DNA of 64,000 nucleotides from Ifrita kowaldi (Eukaryota > Chordata > Aves > Passeriformes > Cinclosomatidae). Below the pieces are notes generated by a model, which was not told the DNA's origin, did no database searches, and was given only the letters and a program-made list of their open reading frames with translations. Position 1 is the stretch's first letter, and each line of letters opens with the position of its first letter. The translations under genes and the position numbers were made by a program. The stretch covers positions 930,210 to 994,209 of the forward strand of contig VZRS01012612.1 of NCBI GenBank assembly GCA_013398055.1. The letters are read 5' to 3'. Below are positions 24,091 to 38,300 of this stretch, piece by piece.

Positions 24091-27000
24091 GCTGTGGAAA
24101 GAACTGGCAATACAAGACTAAAGCTACATCAAACCATATTGATTAGAAAGAGCATTCCTAGGTGCAGGGAGAAATCACAGCCAACCAGAGTCAAACAGAA
24201 GCAACTGCCCAGCGGAGCAGGAATGAATACAAAACTTCTTAAATCAGTGAACTAAGTTCAGAAATGGCTTACCTAATTTAGTTCTCTGAATCAGCTGCTT
24301 TAGAGTATTCCTATGCAAAAGTATGCAAGACACTGCTAAAAAGCTGGTAAAGATTGAGCTCTCAAATAAGTTAATTAAAGAACCTGATTGAAATACCTGT
24401 GAGTCACTGAAGGAGTGCATGGCAATGCACTCTTAAAACACCAACAGGACACAGGGCTGGTAGCATGTGGGCCAGGCACGAACAGACCCCAGCAAAGCAG
24501 CATGTTTGAGCAGAAACAGCAGGTTTGGTCACAGCCTATAGTCACAGCAAATTTTAGACCCACTACTGGAAGACCGGTGTTTAACTCTGGACAAAAAACA
24601 TTTGCCATCTCTGTCCTCAAGAAACATGCTGTTCAGACATCATCAAAAAGCTCTGTGTGCTTGAAGTCAACATAGGTAACCCACAAAACAAATGCCAACC
24701 CAGGAGATATTTGGTGAGCACAGAAATTTTTCCCTGAGGATCCATCAGAAGTGAGCTAAAATATAGTGCAGAGCCAGTGCCATGTCAGTATTGTACAGCT
24801 CAGATAACCATTACAAGAGCTGTAAATCAAAACAAAACCCTACCAAAAAAAGGCAAAGCTATGAACACAAAAGACTGTTCATAATCTCTTAGTGACAGAT
24901 GAGGAAGCTGTCAGTACAGGTAGAAACGTGTTTAAAGGCACCTAGACTCTGACGAATAAATTTTTTTTTTTATAGAGAGAGATCTAAGAAAGCTAAAAGA
25001 CCTTTCCTATAAGCTTGGAGGTAGACTGAGGACACTGTCAGCACCTGCCAGTTCTATGCCAAAAATACAGGCCCATGCAGAGAACAGGAGGGACTGCTGA
25101 CATTGCCAGAGCAGCTCCTACACCAATGCCACTATCAATTTGACATTGACTGGACAATGGCATACTGCTCTGTAGCATCATCACTGGTAACAAACCCCAG
25201 GACAACATGAAAAGAAACCCTGCTCAGACCTGGCACTTTGTTCTGACCATGACAGTGGGATAGCTGAAGGAAGCAAACCTGCACTCTGGCTGCCACTGGT
25301 ACACACCTGGTTTGGATACAGTCACAGCTCACATTAAAAGCTTGCAATCATTAATACAAGGGCAACTCGTAAGCAGCAGTTGCAACAGAAATGTAACATT
25401 AAGTTACTTGCAGAAATGAAACATTAAGCAATTAAAAGGCAATGTTTTGATCAAGGCAAGTAGTTGAGCTCAGGGTGTAGAAGATGCAGCAGAATAGCCA
25501 TCTGCTGAGGAAATCTCTTCTAGCCTTTAGTGCTCACCAAGCACCAGTCCTGGCCCAACCTGAAATGCACTTCCCAGGGCAGGTCTGTGGCCACACCAAA
25601 CCAGCAGCATGAGGAGAGTACTGATTTATGGGCTCGCCTCAGACCAAGCTCCTCAGGCTTCTGATTCCTTTCTGACCATTCTGGCCAGCAGGTGACATGC
25701 CCCACTGCCACTGTGGGCAGCAGCACTGCCTACAGGAAAGAACTGCTGTCTGGAGCCATAGGGGCTAAAATAGAGGCTAAATATCACCACGTGCCATACC
25801 ATTTGGGAGGCTGGCAACCTCAAAAATGAAAAGTTCAAGACACAAACTAGAGAGGGACCTTTATCCTTACCAAATAGGTCCTAAATCTGTAAGTCCAGAA
25901 GCCAGGAGGTTTCATTTTGTTAAGCAAAGAGGATAGAAGGATTTCAAGATACTCTTCCAGAAATAATGAGTGATCACAGAGTCAAAGTCCCAGGACAAAC
26001 ACATGCAGATCAAGGAGTACAGCTCTTGATTTTTAAAAACTCAAAAAGCATGAATTCCAGATATAACATTTCAGAACTTTTATTTTAAAAAAAGGGGGGG
26101 GGGGTTAGAACTTCTCAAAAAAATTTTTTTTTGTCTAAAAGGTAAGCTCAGATTGACCTTGCAAAGGTTATCAAAATGAACAGGATGCTCTCATACATTA
26201 AAAAAGCAACAGGGGAAAATGGGAACAACATACACTTAACTAAATTTACATATAACCCCAAAAGAAACCAATTCTCTGCCTCAGTTTCCAGTGAGGATCA
26301 TGATGTCTCCTTGGAGCAAAGGCATGGTGTTGTACAACTCCGTTGTCCTGGAACTGGAAGAGCAGCTGTATTTGCACCCAAGGGAAGGTGCTGATCACCA
26401 TCTCAGAAGCATCACTGCATACCTGCCCCAGGCCACTCTTTCCTTAGCATCCAGTACTGGCCAGAGACAAGCTATAAGGCAGCATGGGCCTTAATTCTAA
26501 CCCCACCAAGCTGCTTTTCAGTACTGTTGAAAGGATTGGCATATGAAACTGCAGCTTAGATAGACTCATTTTGAAGTGAATGTAACATGGTTGAAAGTCA
26601 CCAAGACTAGTAAAAGGCAAAAAATGTGCTGATCCATGCAAGACTAACAAGCCTGATCTCAAAAGTATGTGTAGATTTAAAAGCACGTAATGATAATAAT
26701 GTAGAAAGTGACACAAATTACAACTTAGGTATTAATGATAAATAAGACCCTACTAAAGAATTTATTTCCTTATGACAGTCAGGAGATCAGGATGCTTGGC
26801 ATATATCTTCACATGCATCTTCTGGCATAACTTTTTACTGGTTGAAATGGGGGAAAAGCAAACCATTAAGACAGATGACAACATACAGTACTAACATTCA
26901 TGTGCATCATGTGACTTTGGATGTTATCCTGCTGGTCAGAAAGAAATCAGAAGTCTGAGTTGCTCAGTGCAAAGCACGAGCTGTTCCAGTAGGCTGAAAA

Positions 27001-30000
27001 GAGGCACCATTAATGACACCACCAGTATTCTAATAAAAATTTATCATTACCTCTACCTTTATCATCCTCAATTCAGGATCAGCCATTCAGGTCTAGGTGG
27101 TAAGGAAAAAAGTTGCAGTAACCTCAATCATACAAAGAGCAGGTCAAGTACCTAGAGCCAAAGCCTTTCACTGTGTGCTGTAAGCTTAGCAGTTGGAAGT
27201 GAAAAAGGCAGGGCAGAAGAAGAGTTCTGCATTAGTCATTTTTTTATTAGTTATGAAGCATAACTGCTTAAGCCAAGAAAAAAAGGCTGCCTAGGGATTG
27301 TACTTATAAAAGTATTCCCTGAAAAGATCCATCTAAAAAGGCACCTGGTGAGACTTCTGAAATCTTTTCATTTTCAATGCATCTTCTTTGAATGTGGCCA
27401 ACCAGGATGTGCAAAGGGCAAAGACAGGTTAGTAGGTGGGTCAGGAAAAAGCTTCACAAAAAAGCCTGACTCACTCAGCCAAGAAGAAGGAAGTCTGAGA
27501 GAAAGCAGGAGAGCAGTCACCATCCAGAGAGGCTCATAACAGCTCACAAGGCAGAACAGCGGGGATGTAGCACCTCCCTCTTTCTGGCTGGGTTTTTTTG
27601 CTTTGTTGTGTGTTTTGTTTCTTTTAACTGGCTCCACTCACACCAGGAACTACAGTATGGTTTTCCTTTAGATAGAAGTGGATGCTTCATCTAGTCCTGC
27701 ATTCATATCTTCATCTTTCCTTTACGCTTAGCATGTCTTAGGGAAATTCTTCATTATTACACTGTGATGTTCTAGGTAATGCTTAAGATGAAAATCAATT
27801 AACCTCTGTGATACCATATCTCAATATAGACTTCAAGTTATAATAATAATTGCAAAATTGAGAGAAAGATATATTTCAGTAAACAGAATGAGCAAGCCTC
27901 CACTTGTAGTGACTCCTTGTAATCAGACAAGATGAATAAGCTTTTATGGAAAATGTGCTTGGATGTAGCTTTGGATGCACAACTCATGCATTAGCAATGT
28001 TTATGGATTGACTCATTACATAGCCAGTCTTTATGCATATACCTTCTGAGAACACATAGGTTTTCAGACATAATCAAAAACAAGATGTCCAGTATGTAGG
28101 AAAGTTTATTTTTCACTTGTCTTCCATGAACCAGAATCTCCCTGAACTCAAAAACATCCTTGAGCAGAGTTTGAATGGACAAGATTTAATACTCCAATAT
28201 GGTGACAGACAACAAAGTGAACAGCAAATGCTTTGGGCTCCTTATTTTTCAGCACTTATTCCAGATGCTGGAAGGACCTAAACTCCAGGACATGGAGGCC
28301 TTATGTTTGGAGTTATGGCAGGAGTCCACCCAAACGATACCAGGCCCCTGTCTAAAGTGAAACCCAGAAGAATTTGAAAGGAACACTGTGAACTCCTTGA
28401 ACTAGCACTTCCCCATGAAACCACCACTGGAAAGGTTCCAGCTATTGCCCTGAAACGGGGTGTAAAGACATGCATATAGCAAAGTGTGAGGCAAGGTGCT
28501 GTGGGAAGACTGAGCACACAGGGAACTCTGAAAAGGAAGGGCTAGCTAAACAAGTTTTGCAGGACCCACCCATGTACAAAAACCCACCAGTGTGCCAAAG
28601 TGGTTATTGAAACATCACGACCTGCACCGACCTAAGCTGCCGGCAGGAATTGCTGGTAGTGTTATCAGCAGGCAGAGTGTGAAGTGGCACCTAGTGCCAA
28701 CTAGGTCAGGACGTGGTTACAAGCAGAGTCAAGAAAGCCACAGTGTGTACACAGAACCTGAAAGTGAATCTGTGGAACCAGACCTCTGACAAGCAGATCT
28801 GAACCCTGCTTCTACCACAAAGTGCTGTAGTTGACTACCCTTGCTACTTGCTTTCCTGTAGCCTTGCTCCAAAGCTGAAACCCAGGCTGCCATGATCCCA
28901 GCTTCCAGGTGCCCTCCTGAGGTACTGCATACGATCTCAGCAGGGAAGTTACAGCAAAGCTACAAAACCTGCCTGACTCCTTGAGGCAGTGGCTCAGGTG
29001 GCAGGTGGGAAGCGAGATAACACAGCACAGCTCTGGCCAAGCCGCTGCCAGTACACAGTGCCTGCTAAAACACGATCGCTTTCCATTGACACTGATGGAG
29101 CAAATACATATGAACGCTGCTTGCGAAAAGTGCCAGGCTGACAGGCACAGAGATGGAAATCAAGGACCAAGGACCCAAAGAAACCCAGCCAATTAAGGAA
29201 TCTATTGTCACAGTGGGTCAGAGCACAAGGCAATGTGGTCTGCTAAACTTTTTTATTGTGAACCTTTTCAGCAAGGTAAGTGATTCCATTTCTGGCAAAA
29301 AATCCCAGGCACTTGGGATCAGAGATATATATAAATATAGGGGGAATTCCCAAGCCAGAGATTACATCTCACCACTTACACAGAGTGCCAAGGATCATCC
29401 TTACCTCCTTGAATATATCCAACCTCTTTCTGAATACACTGGTATCTTTAGCTTCCACAATGCTTCAGATGTACTTACATGTTGCATACTAAACCCTAGG
29501 ATCTTCCTTTCATCCATTTCTAACAGTCTGACTGATCATTTCATCAGCTCCTAGGCCCTATGCAATGCTGATTCCTCCTATCCAGCACCCAGCCGGAGCA
29601 AGACAGTTTCCTAAGGAAGTCATACAGCTTTTAGTCTTGTAAGGAAGTAATTTCCATCTTCTTGGACACCTGCATTGGTTCTCTCCCTATTCTCTAGCTT
29701 TATTAAACCTTTTCAAGGACTGCAGATAGCATACAAACCAAATATGTTTACACAGCAGCACACCAATATTTTCGTGAGTTCTCTTCCTTTCCCAATAATT
29801 AATATTCTAATTGGTTCCTTTGGTACAAGGTTTGGGCACATATTTTCACAGAACTATGCATAATGCAGAAGAACCATCCCCAAATACCACTCCAAAGCCC
29901 CTTGTGTTGTATGTATGTTAGGATACTTTTTTCCCATGTGAATTCCTTTGCCTTCTGTCAACATAGGCTTTATTTACTACGGAAGGCATATTTGGTAGTC

Positions 30001-32496
30001 TAATCTTCAAGCTCCAACATGCATGAAGACCAGTATTATATTTACTACCTTCCCTTTCTGTGTTCCTGAGGCTAATTTAAAAATGACACAGGACGACATC
30101 TAACACAGCTCTTACACACTCCTTTAGACCCAGCAGTCAAAGCTGCCTGGGTCTGGAGAGCTTTATCAACTGCCCTAAAAAGCTGCTACTGGCATATCAA
30201 TTTCAAATAGTTCCTTGGACTAATATCTTAGAGAGCATGGCTCGGACATGATAATTTCCAAGTTCCTCAGCTCTGAACACTGACACATGTGACTTGGCTT
30301 TTCTGTCAGTCTTTTCTTTCCAGATGACAAGCTAGAGCAGCAACAGGAGCATTCTCTAATGCATGGCAAACAGCAAGCCACGAGCCAGGGTGTCTTTGAA
30401 GCTTCACCTGCTGTCCCTAAAACCAATGCTTTGTTCGTATTTGCATTGCTCAGCACACATCACTGCAGTTTGGAAGTGTCTTTACCTTCACAGTACTGGA
30501 CATCTGCTAAGTCCAAAACCAGACTGAAAGAGATTTAGGCAGACACTCACCTTTCAGTCAGGTACCCAAGACCTGCTGAAGACTCAAAACTTCTCATTAC
30601 TGAGGAACCTTCCTGAAATGTTGGTGCTTCCTGCTGGATGGCTCAGGAGTCCCTCCACCACACAGCAACTGCTGCAATTCTCAGCACTTCCCCACCACTG
30701 TGGAGGGGACTTCACTGCCTTCTGTTGCACCAAACTGTGTCCCATTGCATGAACATCCAAACACCATGTGGGTGATAAGTTTTATGCCAATAAGAGTATT
30801 TCAAAGTACAATGCCACTCTGCAACAGAAGAGCATTATGAGTCACTGAACACAAGCAGCACTGTGCAGATCCATGATACTGAACAGCTTTCTGCCAAACT
30901 CTAAGCAAACGAGACAAGGAATGTAAAGAGGTAACACTCAAATATTTTATCAGTGACTTGGCAGTGCTAGGCTAACAGAATCATTTAGGACCTCTAAGAT
31001 TTAGTCTATTCAAGACTACACAGGAAGCAAGTACAAATCTAATTCATATTTCCCTAAATATAGTTACTTAAAAGCCAATTAAAAATACAATTAACAGTGA
31101 CATAAAATAGGGGAAAAGCCAGAGAGAGCATGTAACAAAGAGGAATTCAAAGCTTACCTGCACTCACCGCATAACATACACATTAAGTGGGTACAGTGGC
31201 AAGCCAGAGATCCTTACAAGTAAGGGTCAAGACCAATGGTCAGGTGCTGTTTAAAACTGACCTATTCCTTGTGTTTATTCAGGGTTCAGAACAGTGGTAC
31301 CACTATTCCACATTAAATTAGTCATATCTTTTATTGCAAAATCTGCCTGGATTTTAGCAATTCATCTGATTAGAGCCAGAATCTTGAAATTGCATCATTG
31401 TTTAACTGTGACTACCTGCCAAGAGAAGGAATTGAGGTGAGGAGTCAGATTTTTATCTCAGGTTTCATTTCAGCAACTCCCATGAAAGTGTATGGGCAGG
31501 CTGTATAAAGACTCCTGTGTCCATACAGGTGTACACCTCTATATCCTACCAGTAAATCACACTGCATTGCCTGCTCCACTCTTTATGGCTTTTATCTTGC
31601 AAGATTTATCTCTTAATTACTTTATGTGAAGCAGTAAGCAAACAAGGGCACACTGTACCAGCTCCCTGACAGACTGACAAGCCTTGTGGGCAGGTGGGCA
31701 CAGACAACCAAGTTGGGAGGAGATATATACATCAAGCAGGAAGCGAATACTCCCATATTAGCAGTTTATTCTTAGCTGAAACAAGACATGCCTTAGCAAT
31801 AAGAGTGTTAAAGAGAGAAATATGATAAAAAGTAGCACTTGTTTTATCGTTGCTGCTGAGAACTCCATTTTGTGTGAGCAGCAAGGCAATAAATAGAGCA
31901 TAGACAACTGGAAAAGAGAAGCAAGTAGTTGCCATAACTGGCAACTGCAAGGGATTAGCCAGTGATCCTTGCCGAGGAGCTCAGGAGCAAGCTAGACTTC
32001 AGACCTGGGCTCGAACTCAAGTTTTCTTCAACTGTTCAATTTTTGGTATCACCACTCCCAGAATTAGTTAAACATGAGACCATTATCAGGTGCTTAAAGA
32101 CAGAACAGAAACCCACAGGAGTGACCCAAACAGTGAATTTGACAACTTACCTTCAGACTGACACCCTGCTCAGCACTCTCTACTGTTTGGGATTTAAACA
32201 TTTCCCTCCTGCACAGTTACACATGTACAGCAGCAACAGCTTAAGAGTGCCTTCCACAAGACTAGATAAGAGTTTGACTCCTCCAGCTTCATGGTGATGG
32301 ATTTGTGGATAGATTTTTCTTGTTCCTTGGTCAAGTGTCCTTAGAGCAGTTATATATAAACAGCCTCCTTTTCTTGTACTTGTCAAGGACTCAATTATAG
32401 GTGTTGTCACAAGAAGACTGACTACAAGAACAGAGCCTTCAAAACTTGAAACTCTTTAGTGTTTGAGTTCCAACTAACCATACAACTGTTCAGGCA
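24091..32496. other. Non-coding DNA, no gene recognised
   Basis: About 8.4 kb without recognised exons or large repeats; only a poly-A/poly-G run near 26.09 kb. A 133-codon open frame at 29153-29554 (plus) has no recognisable domain. BCKDHB, expected downstream of TTK by conserved synteny, was looked for and not seen. Confidence 0.5.
26086..26104 (+). repeat. Poly-A followed by an 11-G run
   Basis: A-run directly followed by G11, a sequence prone to slippage and sequencing error. Confidence 0.75.
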
Positions 32497-32850
32497 GAGT
32501 CATAGAATCATGGAATCAAAAAATGTCCTGAGGTGGAAGGGACCCACAAGGATCATTGAGTCCCACTCCTGGCTCTGCAAAGGACACCCCAAGAGTCACA
32601 CCATGTGCCTGAGAATGTTGTCCAAACACTTCCTGAACCAGGCTTGGGGCTGTGACCACTTCCCTGGGGAGTCTGTTCCAGTGCCCAGCCACCATCTGAG
32701 TGAAGAACCTTTTCCTGATATCGAACCTAAACCTCCCTGACGCAGCTTCAGTCCATTCCTTCAGCTCCCATCACCAGAGAGGAGAGATCAGAGCCTGCCT
32801 GTCTGCTTCCCCTCATGAGGGAGCTGGAGACTGAGTCATACTATACCCAT
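32497..32850 (-). mobile_element. CR1 LINE 3' end, antisense
   Basis: Plus strand starts GAGTCATAGAATCATGGAAT, then AGGTGGAAGGGACCCACAAG, GAGTCCCACTCCTGGCTCTG, TGTCCAAACACTTCCTGAAC, CCTTTTCCTGATATCGAACC and AGAGAGGAGAGATCAGAGCC. This is the reverse complement of a CR1 3' region. Confidence 0.93.
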
Positions 32851-34639
32851 TCATAAATGAAAAGGGAAGTCACCCTTCTGCAGTTAGCTTTCTTTTATAG
32901 TGTCAGCTGCTGAGCAGAGCTTTTGGACCACAGTTTTAGATTTAAAGGCTGTAAGTTCCCAAACCCATTTTTCCATTAAGAATTACAACAGAGAACTTAC
33001 TGAAGAGTTCTCATTTACCTTTGTACACTTCACATAGCAGTGGTATCTCACTATTAGCTGATACAGTATTATACTGTACATGTGTCCGGTAACAACTTCT
33101 ACACAGACATAATCTGTTTTACCAGCCATCTTCTCTCCCCATTACATACAATGTCCTGAAATGCAGTCTTGAGGGTGACAGTAATGCAGGATGGACATTT
33201 TGTAACCTTGAGAAAGCTTCTGGCAGTTACCTGTCACCCAGCATTTGTTATTTTCTGTCCTTTAAAGCTAATCACACATAGTGATCTGTAATTCACTTAC
33301 ACTTTTAAGACTCCAGCAGAACCTGAGAAGGGAGATAGTTGTCTGTAAGGCAGAAAAAAAAACCTGGAATAGATTGAAGACCGGTAAGTGGCAGCTGCCA
33401 AGGTAGACACATCCTGCAGCATGTTATTGAGGTGGGGAAGGAGTATAAACCAACTGCCCATCTGCAATGGAAAAAAATTATTTAAAAGGGATGACTGATA
33501 ACAACCCACTGCCTCTCATCAGCCCCAGGGCTCTTTCATAAGCTCCCCTCTTCATGCCAGTTGTATTTCCTGTGAGTTCTACAGCAGTCATGGAATAAGA
33601 GAAAGGTTTGATAAACCATACACTACAAAATAAAAATAGCTATTGTAGCACTGCTGTGCAGTAATGTAGCACTTCTTCTCAATATTCAACACAAACTAGA
33701 GAAGCAAAACAGCCAAAGTTAACAATTATAACATTAGAATAATTACAAAGGTTTGGTTTTTTTTTAAGATCTGTAATCTAGACAAGTACTTGGGAAACTT
33801 TTCAAAGACATTTCTGCAGAGTAAAGATTTTCTTTACAGGTTGTTCCCTGAAGAGGCTGATACTTCTTTCCCCCTGCTCTCTAGAGAAAGCCAAAGCGTT
33901 TTAGTTCCCAGACCATAAGCAGTCTATCAAACTGTTAAGAATATGAAATGTGCAGAACAATAAAATTTCTTCACTGGCTTCAACTTTGAAAGTTTTAACA
34001 CCTATATAACGAACTATAAACAAAAGGTGGAGTACAATTAGCATATGTACTCCTTATGCCTGAAATACCACTGAACTTCTGCAGCAGCAGCACTAGGTCT
34101 TAAAAGAAAAAAAATAGCAAGAACAAGACCATTATGGGGAGCAACACTTTTTCACTAGAAATATGGGATACCTACTCCCATCCTGACAGATGACTGAGAT
34201 TCCACACCCTGTTTCATAAAATGACAATTAGATCAACACCTTAAGTTTATCACTCCAGGTTTGCTCTTACAAAGGAGATGTGCTGCTCTTGTGCTTGCTC
34301 CAACACTGGGGTAAGCACACATTCTTTGCCCCTGCTTCAGTCCTCCTCCTTATCAGGAATAGTCCCCACTCCTGATCACTCTCCCTGTGTAATGTGGAGA
34401 ATCACTGCTAACTCAAAACAAGGGAGGGCAGGTGTGAACATACACTTGCACCAGAAATGTAATTCAGTTAAAACCTGACCAATTCAATAATAACCATGTC
34501 AAATCCACTTCTCTTACATTCAGTGCATTTTATATAATGCTTAATATTAATGCTTTTAAAAATCCAAATTAGTAATGTATTACCATCATGAATCTTGAAG
34601 GACTTTCTATTATTTTGAAATTTCAACAGCAGACAACAC
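32851..34639. other. Non-coding DNA between CR1 and the TTK 3' end
   Basis: AT-rich, no gene or repeat recognised. It may include alternative TTK 3' UTR sequence if the AATAAA at 34669 is not the only one used. Confidence 0.45.
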
Positions 34640-35269
34640 TTATAATAGCATTTTTAATACAAGAGCTATTTATTCATATAAGTTCGTAACAGTACTGATG
34701 ATTCCATCATAACACTTAACCACAGGAACAGCTCAAAAACTGGGTGACACTTACATGAATCTACCAGTATTGTAACTGGTGGCTTATACTGTGTTCATTT
34801 CCTTGGTTATGGTCAAAACTAGACATGAGGTATTTGTTAGCAAAGGACAGAACACTGTAACACTCTGTTCATGCCTTAGGAGATGTTTTAAAAGATATTT
34901 AATGTTTTTCTTGTACATCAATTGGCATTTTTGGGAACTTTTTTATATTAGCTTCAGGGGGACAAGAGAACTAAAAGATTCTCATACAAGTTTTTGTACT
35001 CCAGACACTGTAGTGCTTTGTAAGTAACACAGACCATAATCACCAAGTAGCCATTGTTGTTGCTCAACCCAAGCAGCATGCAAGGAGTGAAAGAGCCCAC
35101 GGTGAAAAGCATTCAATTAAATTCTTTTTAATGACTGGCAAGCATTATCAGAAGAACCCAAAGAACATACAAAAATGCAAACTATTTGCTGAGTGTCCTT
35201 TTAAAAGCTAGCAGCACAAAATACTTTTTGAACAGACCAGACATCTGTTGCCTCCTGAGCAGTAGTACA
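34640..35269 (-). other. TTK: TTK 3' untranslated region (inferred)
   Basis: AT-rich sequence between the TTK stop and the likely poly(A) signal. No coding potential or repeat was recognised. The end is an inference from the signal position. Confidence 0.55.
34669..34674 (-). terminator. TTK: Probable TTK polyadenylation signal (AATAAA)
   Basis: AATAAA on the minus strand about 600 nt after the TTK stop, followed within 30-45 nt by GT-rich sequence (AGTGTTGTCTGCTGTTG), as expected of a cleavage element. An ATTAAA at 35127-35132 is an alternative nearer site. Confidence 0.6.
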
Positions 35270-35359
35270 TCATTTTGTTGTCCATGTTTTTTGACTTCCA
35301 GGTTTTGCAAATGCTGATACATCAAGAGTTTTACCACTGTTGCACTGTTCATATAAAGT
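35270..35359 (-). CDS. TTK: TTK coding exon 22 (residues 851-879 and stop)
   Basis: Acceptor TTGACTTTCAG then TLYEQCNSGKTLDVSAF and KPGSQKTWTTK before TGA at 35272-35270. Human has TLYEHYSGGE and a Lys/Arg-rich end; the terminus here is less basic. The stop is in frame with all upstream exons. Confidence 0.95.
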   Translation of the reverse strand, partial: TLYEQCNSGKTLDVSAFAKPGSQKTWTTK

Positions 35360-38300
35360 CTGAAAGTCAACAAACACACAGGGTATTCAGGTGAACACAG
35401 TTGTATTGCACATCGATTCAAACTATATAACAAACATTACCACTTGAAATAAATCATCACATACTGAAATGCTCCATACCAAAATTCCTCTCTCAAATAA
35501 AAAAATATAAACACACTTAAGACAGCTTAGTTGTATCAGCTGTAATGCAATGCAGTGCCTTAAAGAAAATACATATGCTGACTTAGCAGTGTGGGCAAAG
35601 TTACAGAGCTTCACAAGTCAGCAGAGAGCAAACGAGTTGCAAAGATCTAAAATCCAGTTTATTGTCTCCAATATGGAAACACCAGCCTGGAAGGAGAGAG
35701 TTACTTGTGTACTTGGGGAATGCAAGCTTTACATGAGATACTCAAATGCCCACAAACAGGCACATTGCCATATTGTTAAAAGGATAACTATTTAAAAGGA
35801 TAATTACATATTGTTAAAAGGATAACTACTCATATTTAAAACAGATCAAGTACAACTAGCAGTGTAAGCATAAACTCCTTTATATTTAATATACACTGAA
35901 TTTGCTGTCCTCACCATGAAAGCAGCTTTGCATTCTCAACATCTTATGTATACTTTACCACCATCACTTCTTCTGAGACACAGGTAGGAAGAACAGAATT
36001 GAAAGTTTATCAAGCTTCTCTTTCAGGCAATAAACAGAGGCTGCAATACTTTAACACACAGGAACTAATTTACATGTAGCACTGCATTAACAGTTCAGCA
36101 ACTTCCAGGAAGCAGGAACAGTTGCAGTCCAAAAGTGTGCACACTTAACAGATCAATTTAGATAATTTTTTCACAGTGAGGGTTCTTAAATTAGAAGACC
36201 CCCACTTAGGGACAGCTTAAAAGCAAAGCAGATGTACTGGGAGGTGGAAAGGAAAGAAAAAGCTAGAAGAAAAGATTCCTGGTATCATTTCCAATCCTTC
36301 CAGTTCAGAAGAATGTAGAGTTTCTACATGCTTGCAAGTAAAAGCACTAATATGCACAATGTTTTTCCAGCTATGGTTAAAGATTTCATATATGTATTGT
36401 TTCAGCTTTCACCACCAAACATTCTAACCTTTGCATGAGCATGTACTACGACACAAAACAGAAAAGAATTTACTTACCCTTGCAGCTCTAGAAATAGAAT
36501 TGGGAGAATTCAAGCCAACAAGCTGGCCAAGGATACGTTTCATTTCCTCTGTTGTTCCTTTTGCATTTGGGACACCTGCAGTTAATTTATAGTTATGCTG
36601 AAATTGTATACATTATCAGTGTGAAAATTGCCAGTACAGTTTGTAAGAGGTTTAAGAATTAAAATATTGAAGTCTTTTCTGAAGCAGACATAGGCAGCAA
36701 ACAAAATTGCGTCATGCCAACAGGCTCATAGTACACCTAAGAGTAAAGCATTTTTTAAAGCAGAGTTACAAATACTATTTAATAAAAATGTATTTTAAAA
36801 TAAATGTACCTGTTTGACAATGACTTTGAATTTGAACATAGGGATGTACCAGCAACTCCGAAACAGAAATTCTTTCTTTAGGATTTCTTATTAAACAGCG
36901 CTGCAAATGAAAAGAGGAAGAATGCTTTGCCTATAAATTACAAATTGTCCTAGGAATTAACAGTATTTACTTTGGATGTTGAACCAAGGGAGTTAAGTAA
37001 AACTGCTTTCAATAATTACTTAGCTGGTATTGAGCTAAAAAGAGACTATAATACGGAAACAACATGAAGTAGCTCTAGCTTCATTCTTTTGGAATAAGGC
37101 CTGTTACTACAAGTAGCAGTGAGCACTTATTTGTTGAAAAAGTCTCTAAAGCACAACTCATTCAGCTTTAGAAAATATGCTTTAAATAAAGAAATTCCCA
37201 TTATTTAAATCAAAATTTAAGGGACAGTTACCTTCAGCACATCTTGAAGATCCTTCTCAGCAATATCTGGGAACCCTATTTCATAACTTGGATCAACAAT
37301 AGCATGCATTTTATTGATGTGACTTGTTATATGTTGAAACGGAGTCCTTCCATATGTCATGCAGTACAAAATGCATCCCAGTGACCATACATCGCTTTTG
37401 GGACTTATCTAATATTAAAAAAAAATTGGATTTACTTAAGAAACTGTCCCTTCAATCAATTTATCATATAATTGTACAGTTTTTGTTGTATAAGAGATCT
37501 TTATAACTATTACACAAAATCACTAAGGCAGCATGCCATTATCTACTAAGACAGTGATGTGGCTTCCTTCACTGATATTCCATAAGAAAACTACTCTTAT
37601 TAACTACTTTTGAAAATCAACTTAATTGAAGAACTAACTTAAAACTAAACTTAGTCCTTAACAAGTCAAGCTGCAGGATTCTAATTTCAGATTTAAAAAT
37701 AAATACAAGTAAAAGCATATTAAATTAATTAAATCCAGGAAATGGTGAGAGATCACAGCTATGTCTCCAAAGTGGAAAGCCACAATTCAATTCTCCTGGG
37801 TTTATAGGATTCAGATCCATATTTCAACCACAACACCCAGGCTGTTCCTTGAAGGATGACTTTCCGCTTCTCCTGTTGAAGCTGAAGCACTTTAAGAGAA
37901 GCACATATGAAAACTCTAGCCTGGTGTGATTTCAGAGGTGCACAGCATGGAGGGCCCAAAAGATGCTCAAAAGGCTTTTGTAACATGAGTCAGCAGTACA
38001 GCCTCTGATATGCAAAAGGCTCTTGTATTGCACTCTACTCTATATTGTTGATCAATGCTATTCACACTGATAACATAGTGAACTCTTGTATTTCTTCATA
38101 AAAATTTATTTTAAAATATTTCTGGTTATTTTTAATTTAGATATTATCACTATATGTTTAGCTCCTCCAATGCCCAAGCCTGTGCATCTGTTTTACTTTC
38201 AATTTCACTCATTAATTGAGCACTTACATTTTTCTAAACACCATCTGCCATATGCTTTTAGGTAGTTAGGGAGACTAGGCTTAACCTTCCACTCTGCACA

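Noticed and set aside
29153..29554. 133-codon open frame on the plus strand
   Set aside because: Composition unremarkable and no family resemblance; no supporting neighbour exon.
1..34639. Search for BCKDHB exons (expected downstream of TTK by synteny)
   Set aside because: None of the expected motifs (for example the FGEDVAFGG or FNTPLCEQG regions) nor a GC-rich first exon was found; the gene probably lies left of the window.
35182..35433. 83-codon minus-strand frame overlapping the TTK last exon
   Set aside because: Wrong frame; the TTK phase gives TLYEQCNSG and the stop at 35270.
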